The translations under genes were made by a program, and so were the position numbers. A stretch of 64,000 bases of DNA from Prionace glauca (lineage: Eukaryota > Chordata > Chondrichthyes > Carcharhiniformes > Carcharhinidae): contig CM075760.1 in NCBI GenBank assembly GCA_037974335.1, forward strand, positions 61,510,515 through 61,574,514. The letters are read 5' to 3'. The notes beneath the pieces are model-generated. The model was not told the origin of the DNA, ran no database searches, and saw only the letters and a list, made by a program, of their open reading frames with translations. How positions within the stretch are numbered: position 1 is the stretch's first letter; every line of letters starts with the position of its first letter. Shown piece after piece: positions 11,690-22,210 of this stretch.

Positions 11690-12000
11690 AGAATGTTATC
11701 ACTTATTATGAGGGAATGTATTGCAAAAATAGGCAGGGCATGTTTCCGTTATACAGGGCATTTGTGAGACCATATTTGAGAATTGTGCACAATACTTGCC
11801 TCCTTATCTAAAGGTAATGCTTTAGAAAATATTCGAAGGTTTGTAAAACTATTACCAGAATGAGTAGGTTCTTTTACAAAGACAGAATGGTGATGCTGGG
11901 TTTGCATCCACTAGAGTTTAGAAGAGAAAGAGGCAACTTTATTAAAACCTTTCAAACCGTAAGAGACGTTAACAGGTTGGATGTGGAGTGGATATTTCCT
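11690..12000 (+). mobile_element. CR1/L2-type LINE relic
   Basis: Decayed C-terminal part of a CR1-clade reverse transcriptase ORF. LRPYLRIVHNTC-like and LGLHPLEFRRERGNFIKTFQ stretches correspond to 'LGLYSLEFRRMRGDLIETYK' of the intact element. It ends about 300 bp before the next V leader. Confidence 0.65.
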
Positions 12001-12309
12001 CTTTCCCAGAATTGTAGCTGTTACTGGATATTTCTGTGTCTCTATGTTTCTCGGAGTGTATCTGTCTGGACTCTTGGTTCTGTGTGTGTTTCTAATGCGG
12101 TTGTGCTGTCCACAGGAGGGCGTTCTGTGATCACTTACAAAACATCACGGCCTCCTTCTTCAGAAAGTTTCTATTGACCCATATAAAATGGGAGGGGAAA
12201 TAAACCCCAGCCAATGGTATGGCATACTCCTTCTCTTTCAAATTCTCACATTCCAAATCGGTTATAGCCAGAGATTCGTGTTTCTGTTCCTGGTGTTCAG
12301 TCTGGAACC

Positions 12310-12790
12310 ATGAGGGTGAAAATATTTCTAACTCTGGTTATTGCCCTGATCGCAGGTCAGTGAAACTGGAATCTTCCAAAAGTACATCGTAATCCTTTTG
12401 CAATCTCCTTTTCCCATCGCTGTTTGATTATTGTCTTCCTCTTAATCCTAACCCACTGTGTGTCTGCTGTTTATCTTCAGAGATGAGCAACGGAGACTCG
12501 GTGTCCCAGCTGGAGCCAAGAATTGAAGCAGCGGAGGGTGAAGATTCAGCAATATCCTGCAATTACTCTGTATCGAGTTCAGCTACAAGCTATACCCTGT
12601 TCTGGTATCGCCAGTATCCACACCGAGTTCCTCAGTATCTGCTCAGAGCCGATAGTTATGGGTTTAACGAGACGGCTCCCGGCTTTGAGCATTTCAGCGG
12701 GAATCTCAGCCTGAAACAAAGCACTTTTCACTTGTCCATGAAAGGTTTGAAGATGACAGACAGCACCGTGTATTACTGTGCACTGAGACT
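12310..12790 (+). CDS. TRAV/TRDV V segment
   Basis: Two-exon V gene with every expected part. The leader exon is 12310-12355 (MRVKIFLTLVIALIA, donor GTCAGT, phase 1). The V exon is 12481-12790 after TTTATCTTCAG. It reads NGDSVSQLEPRIEAAEGEDS, ISCNYSV (Cys 1), LFWYRQYP, HFSGNLSL in FR3 and MTDSTVYYCALR (Cys 2). The RSS is consensus: CACAGTG at 12791-12797, 23 bp, ACAAAAACC at 12821-12829. The ATG inside the V exon at 12483 is not the start; the protein starts in the leader exon. It is among the best-preserved V genes here and should be able to rearrange to TRDD or TRAJ elements carrying 12-bp RSS. Confidence 0.93.
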
Positions 12791-13570
12791 CACAGTGAAT
12801 AAGGCTCCCACGGACCTCATACAAAAACCGGTGTAAGTTCATCATCAATGGTTCTGTTTAAAAAAGTGATGCATCTTATCGACATATACAGAGAATTAAG
12901 CCCACAACACAGCCCCGGTCTGAATTGTATTCCCTCGCTGAGGTTAACGATCGTCACTGTTGAGAAATGTGACATTTGGCGCTCAGATTACTCCCGGATC
13001 AAACTCAATTACTTCCTGATCCAATACACACAAACACGCAGGTCTCCGGGGTGAATAACTTCATCAATCTGTACTCATCATCGTTCTGGATCAGGTGCCT
13101 AGCTGTAAGGCGACACATTTCCAAAGTGATCTGTTGTGAAATTCAGCTCCACTGTTGTCCCATTCTAAAGTCCCTTGAGTAGAAATAATGACTGATTGAA
13201 ATCTGTCCTTTCCAAGGACAAGAGTAACCCCGGTGAAACCATAGGTCGATGTGGAGTTCTGTGACTTCTTATCCCATATTCATAAAACACCTAATTATTA
13301 TTTATTGTCATGCTCTAGATGCACTCATTAGTACATGTTCATCAGATCGATGATAAAATATTTAATTTTCCGCATTTATTAGAAAGAAAAATCTATCCGT
13401 AGAAATATTTTCACAATGAGTTCGGAGGAAAACGAGTTAAACCCAGGAACATACAGAATGAGGGAAAATGTGAGAGAGAAAAAGAGGGAGGAAGTGTAGA
13501 CACCCACAGCCAGGGACGGAATGTGATTGGTGCGTGTCAGCCCTATTAAACCTTTCACTCACAGCGATTG

Positions 13571-13609
13571 GTCCACAGCTGACATCAGAGCTGAGACACC
13601 AGCCAATGG
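13571..13609 (+). promoter_or_regulatory. V promoter motif (TGACATCA plus CCAAT)
   Basis: TGACATCA at 13580-13587 and CCAATGG at 13603-13609, about 130-160 bp before the leader ATG at 13740. The same pair recurs before the V at 31.1 kb, and a similar pair lies before the minus-strand V at 8.4 kb. It resembles the CRE-like decamer known from TCR V promoters. Confidence 0.55.
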
Positions 13610-13739
13610 CAGCACTGATAACCGGCCCCCAGTTTCCCAATGATTGAAGCTGCCTCTGACCTGAGTTTACTCTGTGATACAAGACTAGAAACAACAACAC
13701 ATTTCAAACAGTGTCGCCTTTTTCTTCCAGTCAGGATCC

Positions 13740-14177
13740 ATGTGTTCCCTATGTGCTTTACTGATAATAATGGTCATGTTGCCCGGTGGGTCTGAGCTCA
13801 AATCCTCAGTGTGCGTTTTATGGGTTATTTTTATTCACAGATTTCTCACACATTCTATATGTTGTTACAGGAACCAGTGGCCAAGATTCAGTTTCCCAGG
13901 AGCCGCCTGAATTAACGGTTCAGGAAGGACAGACGGTAATATTGAACTGCAGTTACGAAGCAAAATATACAGACAATTATCTTTTCTGGTACATCCAATA
14001 TCCTGGGGAAGCTCCGAGATATTTATTGAAGAAATATGGCACGGATGGCGGAGAAACGTCTCCAGATTTCTCCGACCGGTTTTCTGCTGATTTGGACAAA
14101 GTTAAGAAAACTGCTCCATTAAATATCACCGGGGTCCGTGTCTCTGACTCTGCCGTGTATCACTGTGCGCTGAGCCC
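13740..14177 (+). CDS. TRAV/TRDV V segment
   Basis: Two-exon V gene. The leader exon is 13740-13785 (MCSLCALLIIMVMLP, donor GTGGGT, phase 1). The V exon is 13871-14177 after TTGTTACAG. It reads DSVSQEPPELTVQEGQ, ILNCSYE (Cys 1), LFWYIQYPGEAPRYLL, DRFSADLDK and VSDSAVYHCALS (Cys 2). YHC replaces the usual YYC, and FR2 has WYIQ rather than WYRQ. RSS: CACACTG at 14178-14184, a 23-bp spacer, and ACAAAAACC at 14208-14216. The open frame continues past the RSS by chance. The pseudogene at 0.5-0.9 kb is a decayed relative. It looks functional. Confidence 0.9.
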
Positions 14178-14423
14178 CACACTGTTACAGAGGCGCAGTC
14201 AGCCCGTACAAAAACCAGCAAAGTCACTCTCACCTCCTCTCACTGAATCAGACCTGTGACCTGGTTCATGAACTGTTAATATAACTAGAACATAATAAAA
14301 ATACTAAATTGCCCGGATGCTTTATTTCTGCGATGCTGAATGTATCATTCTCTGTAAAATCCGCCTTTATAGTAGTTTCCCGGGTTCCGAGCAGCCCTTT
14401 AACTGGGAAATCTTGGTGAAACC

Positions 14424-14584
14424 ATGGAGTATCTGCTGCAAACAAATAAATTCACTAGGAACACAGGGAGATCCCCTGGGGGCCGTTTCTCAGCGGAGCT
14501 CAATGATACAACCCGCACCGTCCCGTTGAAAGTGTCTAAAACAGAGCTGACAGACTCCGGGGTGTATTATTGCGCACTGAGACC
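14424..14584 (+). pseudogene. 5'-truncated V segment
   Basis: Only the 3' part of a V is present: GRFSAELNDTTRTVPLKVSK and LTDSGVYYCALR. It is nearly identical to the 3' part of the minus-strand V at 8479-9365. The RSS is kept: CACAGAG at 14585-14591, 23 bp, ACAAAAACT at 14615-14623. Similarity to the 8.4-kb locus continues into the 3' flank, so this is one end of an inverted duplication and not an independent gene. Leader, FR1 and FR2 are missing; sequence before about 14424 is unrelated. Confidence 0.85.
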
Positions 14585-14879
14585 CACAGAGACACAGAGC
14601 TGGGCTGAACCTGTACAAAAACTGTCAGAGCCTCACTCAACATAACAGAGCGTTAGGCAAACATTGTGATCAGAATGAGTCTGAAACGGAACCTAAAATC
14701 CTGGTGAATTCTCAAACTATTAATTACAATAAATGGTTTATTACTAAAAAATACATCACCAAAAAAGCAACGTGGCAGTTTAGGAAATGAATATGAGAAT
14801 ATTTATAGAATTTGATGACCCAAACTCTTTCGTTGTCATTGTAGAAAACAAAGCAGACAATTTAGACTCAGCGAAACAT

Positions 14880-15240
14880 TTCAGTTAGTAATACGGTAGG
14901 TGCCATGGACCAGGTACCATGCCCTGAGGTGGCGCTAGATAACCAGAGATTCCCATTAGGTTGCTCAGTGATGATACCTGACAACGTCGGGCGGTTGTTT
15001 CCATTTCCTCCGGCAGTAACTCCTGCAGGAAACTCTCCTGTTGTTTTCACTTGTCATTCAGCTTATTGGAAGAATTTACAAGCAGATGATCAACCTGTGT
15101 GACCGGATAAGGAGCACATCCTCTATATCCATGAAGTGGAGATGGATCCCAGAGTTTCTGGTCCAGAAGGCCTGTTTCTGTTCTACAGCTTCCGTAATTC
15201 ACACATCGCCTCTTGCACTAAATGCGCTGTGGTTTATGGT
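14880..15240 (+). repeat. Inverted partner of the 6.8-7.3 kb block
   Basis: Reverse-complement homology to the 6.9-7.3 kb block downstream of the minus-strand V (for example GGCATGATGCC against GGTACCATGCCC, and the CTTCTGGACCAGAA stretch). A SINE at 15262-15565 splits the homology, which resumes at 15555-15640. Confidence 0.6.
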
Positions 15241-15261
15241 GGTGTCAAGAGGCGCAGATTT

Positions 15262-15565
15262 TGAAATAAAGTTTATTAGTCACAAGTAAGGCTTACATTC
15301 ACAATGCAATTAAGTTACTGTGAAAATTCCCTAGTCGCCACACCACGGCGCTTATTCGGGTACACTGATGGAGAATTTAGCACGGCAAATGCAGCTAACG
15401 TCCTTCGGACTGTGGGAAGAAACCGGAGCACGCGGAGGAAACCTACGCAGATACTGGGAGGGTGTGCAAACTCCACACACGGACAGTGACCCAAGCCAGG
15501 AATCGAACCCGAGTCCCTGGCGCTGAGAAGTAACAGTGTTAACCACTGTGCCGTTTCCTGTAACT
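15262..15565 (-). mobile_element. tRNA-derived SINE (minus)
   Basis: The elasmobranch-type SINE is inverted here. The tRNA-like head lies at about 15505-15565 (GGAATCGAACCC is the reversed B-box-like motif). The body has CTCCACACACGGACAGTGACCC, and the 3' region is AATAAAGTTTATTAGTCACA at 15263. It interrupts the inverted-duplication block. Confidence 0.75.
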
Positions 15566-15772
15566 CCAGCTGTCACCTGTGTCAGGGGAAACTGACGGTT
15601 CTACAAGTTTTAGCGAAAGATGAGGTCTTGGGGCATCATCTGTGAAAGAGCGACTTTCAATTGTATGTTGCTGCATCGGATTGCGGGTTTTTATTGTTGC
15701 AGTTTATCACATGTTTTATTAATTTGATGTTATTACTACAACAGCTGCTGCCTTTGACATTTTGATTTTGCA

Positions 15773-16712
15773 ACACTCTGCAATGCTGAGACTGGGGAGA
15801 GGAGTGAACAACAGGGAGCAGCATTGCAGCTTCTCTCCCCCCATTGAAACTGGGATTGTTGCTCCATCTGCTGCACCATCCCCACCACATCCACTGGGGG
15901 GCAATCTGGACAATGGGCTGCAGGCAGACCTCACTGCGCCTGCGCCACAATCACACCCATCGCCCGCGTTGCCAGGGGAGACGGCCAGCGGCCATGTTGC
16001 GTTGCCAGGGGAGACGGCCACCCGCCATCTTGCGTTGCCAGGGGAGAAGTCCAGCCGCCATCTTGCGTTGCCAGGGGAGACGGCGTCCCGCGCGCTGCAC
16101 TCTGGTTGAAATCCTCTCCCGCACATGCGCCCAGGGAGTTCCATTTTAATCTTTTAATATTTTGAATCTTGATGATTATTATTCACATCCTCACCCGTCA
16201 GACTTTCGGTTCCTTCTCCATTCGGGAACATCGTTTCTGTTTTTATTGCGTCTGTTTTTCAATCACCCCCGCGCGGTGCGCTCTGGGAAAATACTACAGC
16301 ACATGCGCGGTTCCGCCACCTGCCGCTTTATAAAAATATGTATTTTATTTAATTTTAATTCCGCTCCCGGCGGGATTTCCGGGTGGGAATTTCTCTCATT
16401 TTCTACATTTCTGAACCGTCGCTTTTTCCTCGACGGGGGGAGGGGCTGACAGTGACGTCACGGCAATATGGCGGCTGGCCCCGCCTCTCTTCAAGTCCCG
16501 GATGTTCCGCTAACGAGCAGCGGCTGGGCCGGTGTGGGCAAGAGGTGACACTGGGCCGAGCAGCGCCTGGACGTATTACAGCGACCCCTGGTGGCCAGGA
16601 AGGGAAATAGCAGCAGGACAATCTCTGCCCAAAGGCTTCCCCAGTTCAGCTGCTCAGAGACACTGGGAACCTCTTCAACTGGAAACTTCAGCTTCTCACA
16701 TTCACCTCCTGT
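15773..16712. repeat. CpG-rich dispersed element (copy A)
   Basis: A CpG-rich block of about 0.9 kb with a near-copy in inverted orientation at 53630-54500. It has about four tandem 33-bp units (15966-16090) built on GCGTTGCCAGGGGAGACGGC and GCCGCCATCTTGC, which hold YY1-type GCCATCTT sites, then a CRE-like TGACGTCA at 16453-16460. Homology with copy B stops sharply at both edges, so it is a dispersed unit and not a local duplication. It resembles a housekeeping-type CpG island promoter. The open frames in it are not conserved in copy B and I do not call them genes. Confidence 0.65.
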
Positions 16713-16879
16713 GTTCAGTCATTGTTTAATAGACAACCTCTGTAGTGAAATCAGAAACAACTTGGTCATATTAAAGGGGATGGGAATCTGAACCATTCTG
16801 CTCATAAAGCTCTGCTTGCCTTGGAATTTCAATTGAAATGTTCAAGATGAGAATTTATAGATGTAAGTCATGTTGCATG

Positions 16880-17337
16880 TGGAACGCAAATGGATCCACT
16901 CTGTGCTACACATCTTTGCCATAAAATATATCCTATCCTGCGCTTCGCTCAGTGCGAGGGGTAAGGAGTGAGTGGTCAGGGAATGGATTGATCTCAACAT
17001 CGAAAAATGATCAGGATCTCGCTGGTCTCAGTACTGAACACTGTTGGGATTAGGCACAATTCCCCCATGGAATGAGAGAGAATAAATTGGGCTCCGGTTG
17101 AAACGCCTCTGATACCAGTGAATAACTTTGGCAAACACCACACTTCAAACAGACAGACCGAGAGCAGTTTCCAATACAGGAACTGAAGGCGAGGAACTGA
17201 TCTCGTTAGAAAGAACAGAAGAATAATTGGTGGAAGCTTTATTTAATCGCCACAACCACCTTCCCTTTCCAGCAGCTGAACTGTGAATATATTTTTGTTG
17301 TGCAGTGTGATTTCTTTCTGAGATTATTACAGGTATC
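16880..17337 (+). repeat. Orphan copy of a V leader intron
   Basis: This plus-strand block is the reverse-complement partner of about 8885-9300, the intron between leader and V exon of the minus-strand V at 8.4 kb. It begins with GATCCACTCTGTGCTACACATC and ends at TTTCTTTCTGAGATTATT. Neither leader nor V exon accompanies it. With the truncated V at 14.4 kb it appears to be a rearranged piece of the same inverted duplication. Confidence 0.75.
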
Positions 17338-17646
17338 GCAGGTAGAAAAAAAAGTTCATTTTTAAACATCTATTCTCAAGATACCAATCCTACCCCACAT
17401 AATCATCGATGTAATTTATATAAATGACGAAGAATGGGGGAGCCGGCATAGGTTCTTGTGAAACGCCATTGGACGCTGGCTTCCAGCCCCAAAGGCAGCC
17501 TTCTGCCATCACCCTCTTTCTTCTATCACCCATGTTAGTTTCCCGGGCCCCATGAGCGTGTCTTGTTTATACCATATATTCATTTGAGGTGATTGAATTG
17601 AAATGCCCTTCACCAAATTAATCATCTGCGTTGAGAAATTAAAGAA

Positions 17647-17718
17647 AGGTTCTACCGAGATTTGAACTCGGATCGCTGGATTCAAAGTCCAGAGTGCTCA
17701 CCATTACACCACAGAACC
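17647..17718 (-). tRNA. tRNA-Gln (TTG)
   Basis: A 72-nt tRNA on the minus strand. The acceptor stem GGTTCTG pairs with the 3' TAGAACC, the anticodon loop is CTTTGAA with anticodon TTG, and the T loop is GTTCAAATC. It is close to the usual vertebrate tRNA-Gln(TTG). The downstream minus sequence has only short T runs (TTTCTTT), so termination may be weak. Confidence 0.92.
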
Positions 17719-17719
17719 G

Positions 17720-18440
17720 AACACACCACAGAAACCTGCAAGTGATCATGCAATACTTCTGCCAGTTTGAATCAGTCCCATTCCGCAATCGTGTCAATTA
17801 CCCACAATAATTCATATTTAAAGTGTCTATGCTGGTTCCCCCATAATACTGAGTACACTACCTCCTACTGCATTAAGTTTCGTTGTAGCTCATCACATTC
17901 AAAGAGAATTATTGGCATCCTCCTATATAAACCTTACTGTAGTAAAGCCGCGGAACAACACTAGCTTATCACAACTCTCAAGTACTATTAAACTTCATAA
18001 CTGAATGCGAATCTTAAACCCAAATCTGGAAATTATGTGTGTAAGTGGAAAAAGTAAAATCTACTCCACTATTAGCCAGGTTTGCGTTGAGTTGAAAATG
18101 TCATGTTCAGATCGTCAAGAACAGTAAAAGGACATTGATAGGTTGCAAAACTCTGACGATGGAGATGATGATACGGGGTAAAATCTGGCTAATAATGGAG
18201 TAGATTTTATTTTTTCCACTCACACAAATATTTCCCAATTTGGGTTCAAATCTGGTGCTAAATAATTTTTAAAAAACTGTCCACTGAATTAAGCACAAAA
18301 CTGTCCGACTTCCAAAGGAGTGGAGGCACTTTTCATTCAGAAAATAGTGATTGAGATATTAACAAAGCAAGACTGTGAACGACTCATTTTAAGCGGTGAC
18401 ATTCTGGAGAAATAGAATTCTCCCAATAAAGTTTGAGAAT
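17720..18440. other. No recognised gene; AT-rich with an internal inverted pair
   Basis: No coding or RNA gene is visible. Two stretches are imperfect inverted partners: 18015-18095 (AAATCTGGAAATTATGTGTG...AAAATCTACTCCA) and 18178-18250 (TGGAGTAGATTTTATT...AATTTGGGTTC). They suggest a small foldback element. Confidence 0.5.
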
Positions 18441-18445
18441 AATGG

Positions 18446-18518
18446 CGCCCAACGTGGGGCTCGAACCCACGACCCTGAGATTAAGAGTCTCATGCTCTAG
18501 CGACGGAGCTAGTCGGGC
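18446..18518 (-). tRNA. tRNA-Lys (CTT), possibly impaired
   Basis: A 73-nt tRNA-Lys on the minus strand with anticodon CTT (ACTCTTAAT loop region), an acceptor stem GCCCGAC with GTTGGGC, and T-arm GTGGGTTCGAGCCCCAC. The D arm reads GCTCCGTCGCTAGAGC where the usual sequence is GCTCAGTCGGTAGAGC. The conserved A14 and G19 positions are therefore both C. No T4 terminator follows on the minus strand. It could be a tRNA pseudogene or a tRNA-derived copy. Confidence 0.8.
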
Positions 18519-18519
18519 A

Positions 18520-19900
18520 TATTGCATCAACGTTACTTCAAGTCCTAAAATAGGCAGACAGCAAATGTGCATTTCCAAATGGCATCTCGTTATTCTGATT
18601 TCAAAGTGTAAAATGGACTCGATCTACAAAATCGCCAAGGTTCCAATGCATTCCTGTCAATCATCATTAACATCATTCACATCTTCCGCTTATTTGCCGC
18701 AGCTCCTTCTTAGCATAACAGACTCCTCTTACATCTTTCATCTTAATTATTTTTATCGGAAACATTTTGACATGACCTTCTGAACTAATGTGAACTAATG
18801 TGGTGGAAAAACCAGCTTATTCACATCGGTGAGCTGAGTCACTTTGGCAAACACAGAGAGTGGGAGAGGCCTCGGGAGAAACAAGCCCGCCTCAAAGAGC
18901 AAACCAGTTGGAAATTTGGCAGAGGCCGAATCACCACAGATACTAGAACCTGAAATTATAAGATCATCCAGCCACACTGACTCATTCACATCACCATAAC
19001 CATTGCCTTGACCGCACTGATTAGAATATGGGAAATAAGGTCATAAGTGGGCCAATTGGCCCCCCGAGTATTCTCAGCTGCTCAATAAGAATATCCTCAA
19101 CTTTTAAACTGTTCTGTTTACTGTTCTGTAGCATCTTAATCTGGTGAATATACAAATAAGGTGAATATCCCTGGAGGATGATGGTTTAAATCTGAAACGT
19201 TAACTCTGTTTTTCTCCAGACTTGTTGAGTTGATCCAGCATTTCCTGTTTTTATTTCAGATTTCAATACCCGCAATGTTATTCTTTTATTATCTGATGAA
19301 TAAATAACAACATTTGTTCATCTGGGACTATGGTGACTTTATTTGCCCTGATCTTATTAAATGGTGGAGCAGGCTGAATGTGATTTATGACTTTGTCTTG
19401 CTCCATTTATTCTGTTTCCTGGCGGCACCAGATATGACGCCAACTCCTTCCTCTGGCAGCGCTGATGACAAGTTTATGTCACTAATTCAGCATGGCAAAT
19501 AACTGTGGGAGAGTGTGTTCGAATCACACCACTGCCAAATGTTAATTTGTTTTAAAGGTCATGGAATACATTTTGTTGTTCAAATGAACAAAAGAACAAT
19601 GCAACAGAATGTATCATTGCTCATTTCAACAGCAGGAAGTAGCAGGGGCAAGGTGGATACAGATTGATGTGGACAAGAGACAGGTTTGTGGAACTAGTTT
19701 AATTTCTCCTCCAGGAGGCCGAATTTGTTTCGAGTCATGCTATCACCGTGTATCCATAATGTACTGATTATCATGCCCATCTCCAAATGCTTCGAATTTC
19801 TAAGCCATTCGGATTTCAGGATTTGCCACCAACATTAACTGACCTTTGGAGAATTTTCTGCATCATCTGATTCTAAACTTAGGAATCACTGGGCAAAAAA
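18520..19900. other. No recognised gene
   Basis: Intergenic. A short repeat motif (TCTGAAACGTTAACTCTG...CCAGCATTTCCTGTTTT) at 19185-19258 is a fragment of the dispersed 'GCTGGAATCTGAAAC' repeat also seen at 34.6, 46.8 and 61.8 kb. Nothing else is identified. Confidence 0.5.
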
Positions 19901-19904
19901 TCTC

Positions 19905-20125
19905 CAGAAGGAAGAGCGATATCTAGTTTCTTCTTGAAAACACACAACGTTTTGGCCTCAACTACTTTCCTGTGGTAGTGAATTCCATGACTTCGCTACT
20001 CTCTGGGTGAAGAAATCTCTGCTCAGCTCAGTCCCAAAAGGTTTAAACCTAACCTTCAAACTGCCACTCTTAGTTCTGGACTCCCCCATCATCGGGAAAA
20101 TTCTTTCTGGATCTATTCTGTCTAA
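19905..20125 (-). mobile_element. CR1-type LINE 3' fragment (minus)
   Basis: The minus strand encodes the CR1 C-terminal motif: TKSGSLKVRFKPFGTELSRD followed by FFTQRVAKSWNSLP. This is equivalent to RFRTELRRNFFTQRVVNLWN in the intact element. It is truncated on both sides. Confidence 0.7.
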
Positions 20126-20890
20126 TCCTCGAGAGGGAGCACAGCGAAGATTTAACAGGCTGATTTCTGGGATGGTAGATTTATCATATGAAGAGTGCCT
20201 AAATCGGTTAGGATTGTATTCACCGGAGTTTCGAAGGCTGAGAGGGGATATGATAAAGTCTGTTAAAATCCTAACAGAGTTAAGCAGTGAAGATTCAGAA
20301 AGGATGTTCCGAGTGATGGAGGAGTCCAGAACTTGGCATGGTAGCAAAGTAGTTAGCACTGTCTGTGTGGAGTTAGCACATTCTCCTCGTGTCTCCGGGT
20401 GCTCCAGTTTTCTCCCACAGTCCAAAGATGTGGGGGTTAGGTTGATTGGCCGTGCTAAAAAATTGCCCTTAGCGTCCTGAGATGCGTAGTTTGAGGGATT
20501 AGTGGGTAAATATTGGGGATATGGGGGTAGGGCCTGGGTGGGATTGTAGTCGGTGCAGACTCGATGGGCCGAATGGCATTTTTCTGAAGTGTAGGGTTTT
20601 TATGATTCTAACTAGGGGTCATAGTTTGAAGAAAGAGGGGTTAGCCTATTAGAACTCAAATGGGAAGAAATTTCTTCAGCTGAAGGGTGGTGAACGTATA
20701 GAATTCACTACCACTATTTGAGACTAAAACGTTTTCCGATTTCAAGAAGAAAATAGATATAGCTCTTGGGACTGAAGGGATCAAAGCATATGAGAGAAAA
20801 GAGGAATCAGGATATTAAATTTGATGATCAACCATGTTCAAATGAATGGCGGAGCAGGCTCTATGGGCTGAATGGCGTATTCCTTCTTCT
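20126..20890 (+). mobile_element. CR1-type LINE fragment split by a SINE
   Basis: The 20126-20333 part encodes YEECLNRLGLYSPEFRRLRG. The element resumes at about 20609-20890 (AACTAGGGGTCATAGTTTGAAG, then the 3' end with AATGGCGGAGCAGGCTCTATGGGC). The junction AGAACT...CTAACTAGGGG carries a short AACT duplication around the inserted SINE. It is decayed. Confidence 0.7.
20334..20608 (+). mobile_element. tRNA-derived SINE inserted in a CR1 copy
   Basis: The SINE body reads GTGTGGAGTTAGCACATTCTC, then CTCCCACAGTCCAAAGATGTG, GGTTGATTGGCC, and the tail GACTCGATGGGCCGAATGGC. Its head (GGCATGGTAGCAAAGTAGTTAGCAC) is tRNA-like but shortened. It sits inside a CR1 fragment, so it is younger than that fragment. 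Confidence 0.75.
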
Positions 20891-21682
20891 ATGTGGAGAA
20901 GTGTGAGGTAATTCATTTCGGTAGGAATAACAGATGTGTTGAGTATAGGGCTAACGGGAGGACTTTGAATAGTGTGGAGGAGCAGAGGAATCTAGGTGTA
21001 TGTGTACATAGATCCCTGAAAGTTGGGAATCAAGTAGATAAGGTTGTTAAGAAGGCATACGGAGTTTTGGCGTTTATTGGTAGGGGGATTGAATTTAGGA
21101 GTCGCAGCGTCATGATGCAACTGTACACATCTCTGGTGCGGCCGCACTTGGAGTTTTGTGTGCAGTTCTGGTCCCCACATTACAGGAAGGATGTAGAGGC
21201 TTTGGAGAGGGTGCAGAGGAGGTTTACCAGGATGTTGCCTGGTATGGAGGGGAGATCCTATGAGGAGAGATTGAGAGATTTGGGGTTGTTTTCGCTGGAA
21301 AGAAGGCGGCTAAGAGGGGATCTCATTGAAACATATAAGATGATTAGAGGTTTAGACAGGGTAGATAGTGATAGCCTTTTTCCTAGGATGGAGAAAGCTA
21401 GCACGAGGGGGCACGATTTTAAATTAAGGGGGGGGTAGTTATAGGACAAATGTCAGGGGTAGGTTCTTTACCCAGAGGGTGGTGAGGGACTGGAATGCCC
21501 TGCCAGCTGCAGTTGTAAATGCACCTAGTTTGGGGGCGTTTAAAAGATCTGTGGATAGGTTTATGGTTGAAAAGGGATTGGTTTAGGCTAGTGGGTCATT
21601 GTTTTGTAACTGGTCGGCGCAACATCGTGGGCCGAAGGGCCTGTTCTGCGCTGTAATGTTCTATGTTCTATGTGTCTATGTA
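20872..21682 (+). mobile_element. CR1-type LINE, 3' portion
   Basis: A 5'-truncated copy encoding the reverse-transcriptase C-terminus: YVEKCEVIHFGR, LRDLGLFSLERRRLRGDLIE and FFTQRVVRDWNALPAA (the last part in a shifted frame). It ends with GGCCGAAGGGCCTGTTCTGC and TTCTATGTTCTATG. It is very similar to 55270-56157. Confidence 0.85.
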
Positions 21683-21689
21683 ATCCTCC

Positions 21690-22085
21690 TGGAATTTTAT
21701 TAGTTTTTGTGAGATTTCGTCTCACTGTTTTGAACTCTTTAAATAGAATCCTAACTCATTCATTCTCTACTGAAATGACAAAACTAACATCCCAAGAAAC
21801 AGCCTGGTAAACCTTCTCTGCAATCCCTCTGAAGCGAGGACATCCTTTCTCGGATGAGGACGTCAAAGCTACACACAATACTCCAGGTGTGGCCCCAACA
21901 ATGCCCGATAGAATTGCAGCAAAACATCCCTATTCCTGTACTCAAATCCTCTTGCTTTGAAGGTTAGCAAATCATTTTTCTTCTTTACTGCCTGCTGTAA
22001 CTGCACATTTACTTTCAGCGACTCACGTACGAGGACATCAGGTTCTGGCTGAGCATCCATCTCTCACATGCTCTATCACTTTGGG
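21690..22085 (-). mobile_element. CR1/L2-type LINE relic (minus)
   Basis: The minus strand reads NVQLQQAVKKKNDLLTFKAR and FYRALLGPHLEYCV, the CR1 reverse-transcriptase 'LVRPHLEYCVQFW' region. It is an old fragment that abuts a V relic at 22.1 kb. Confidence 0.65.
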
Positions 22086-22099
22086 GGGATAAGAAACTT

Positions 22100-22210
22100 C
22101 AAGCCCAGATTTTGAAATCAAAGTTTAGTAAAACTACCAAGATCACTGAAGTGATGATTAATAAAGTCCTGATCTCCGACACCGCTGTGTATTTCAGTAT
22201 CATGAGTCCC
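22100..22210 (+). pseudogene. V-segment 3' relic
   Basis: Only FR3 and the end of a V are left: KSKFSKTTKITEVMINKVLI and SDTAVYFSIMSP. The second conserved Cys is Ser (YFS in place of YFC). The RSS is partly kept: CACACTG at 22211-22217, 23 bp, GTCAAAATT at 22241-22249. The 5' half is replaced by a LINE relic. Confidence 0.7.

Noticed and set aside
15719-16610. Several GC-rich frames in the CpG-rich element
   Set aside because: They are not conserved in the second copy at 53.6-54.5 kb and lack any family motif; they follow from base composition and the 33-bp repeats.
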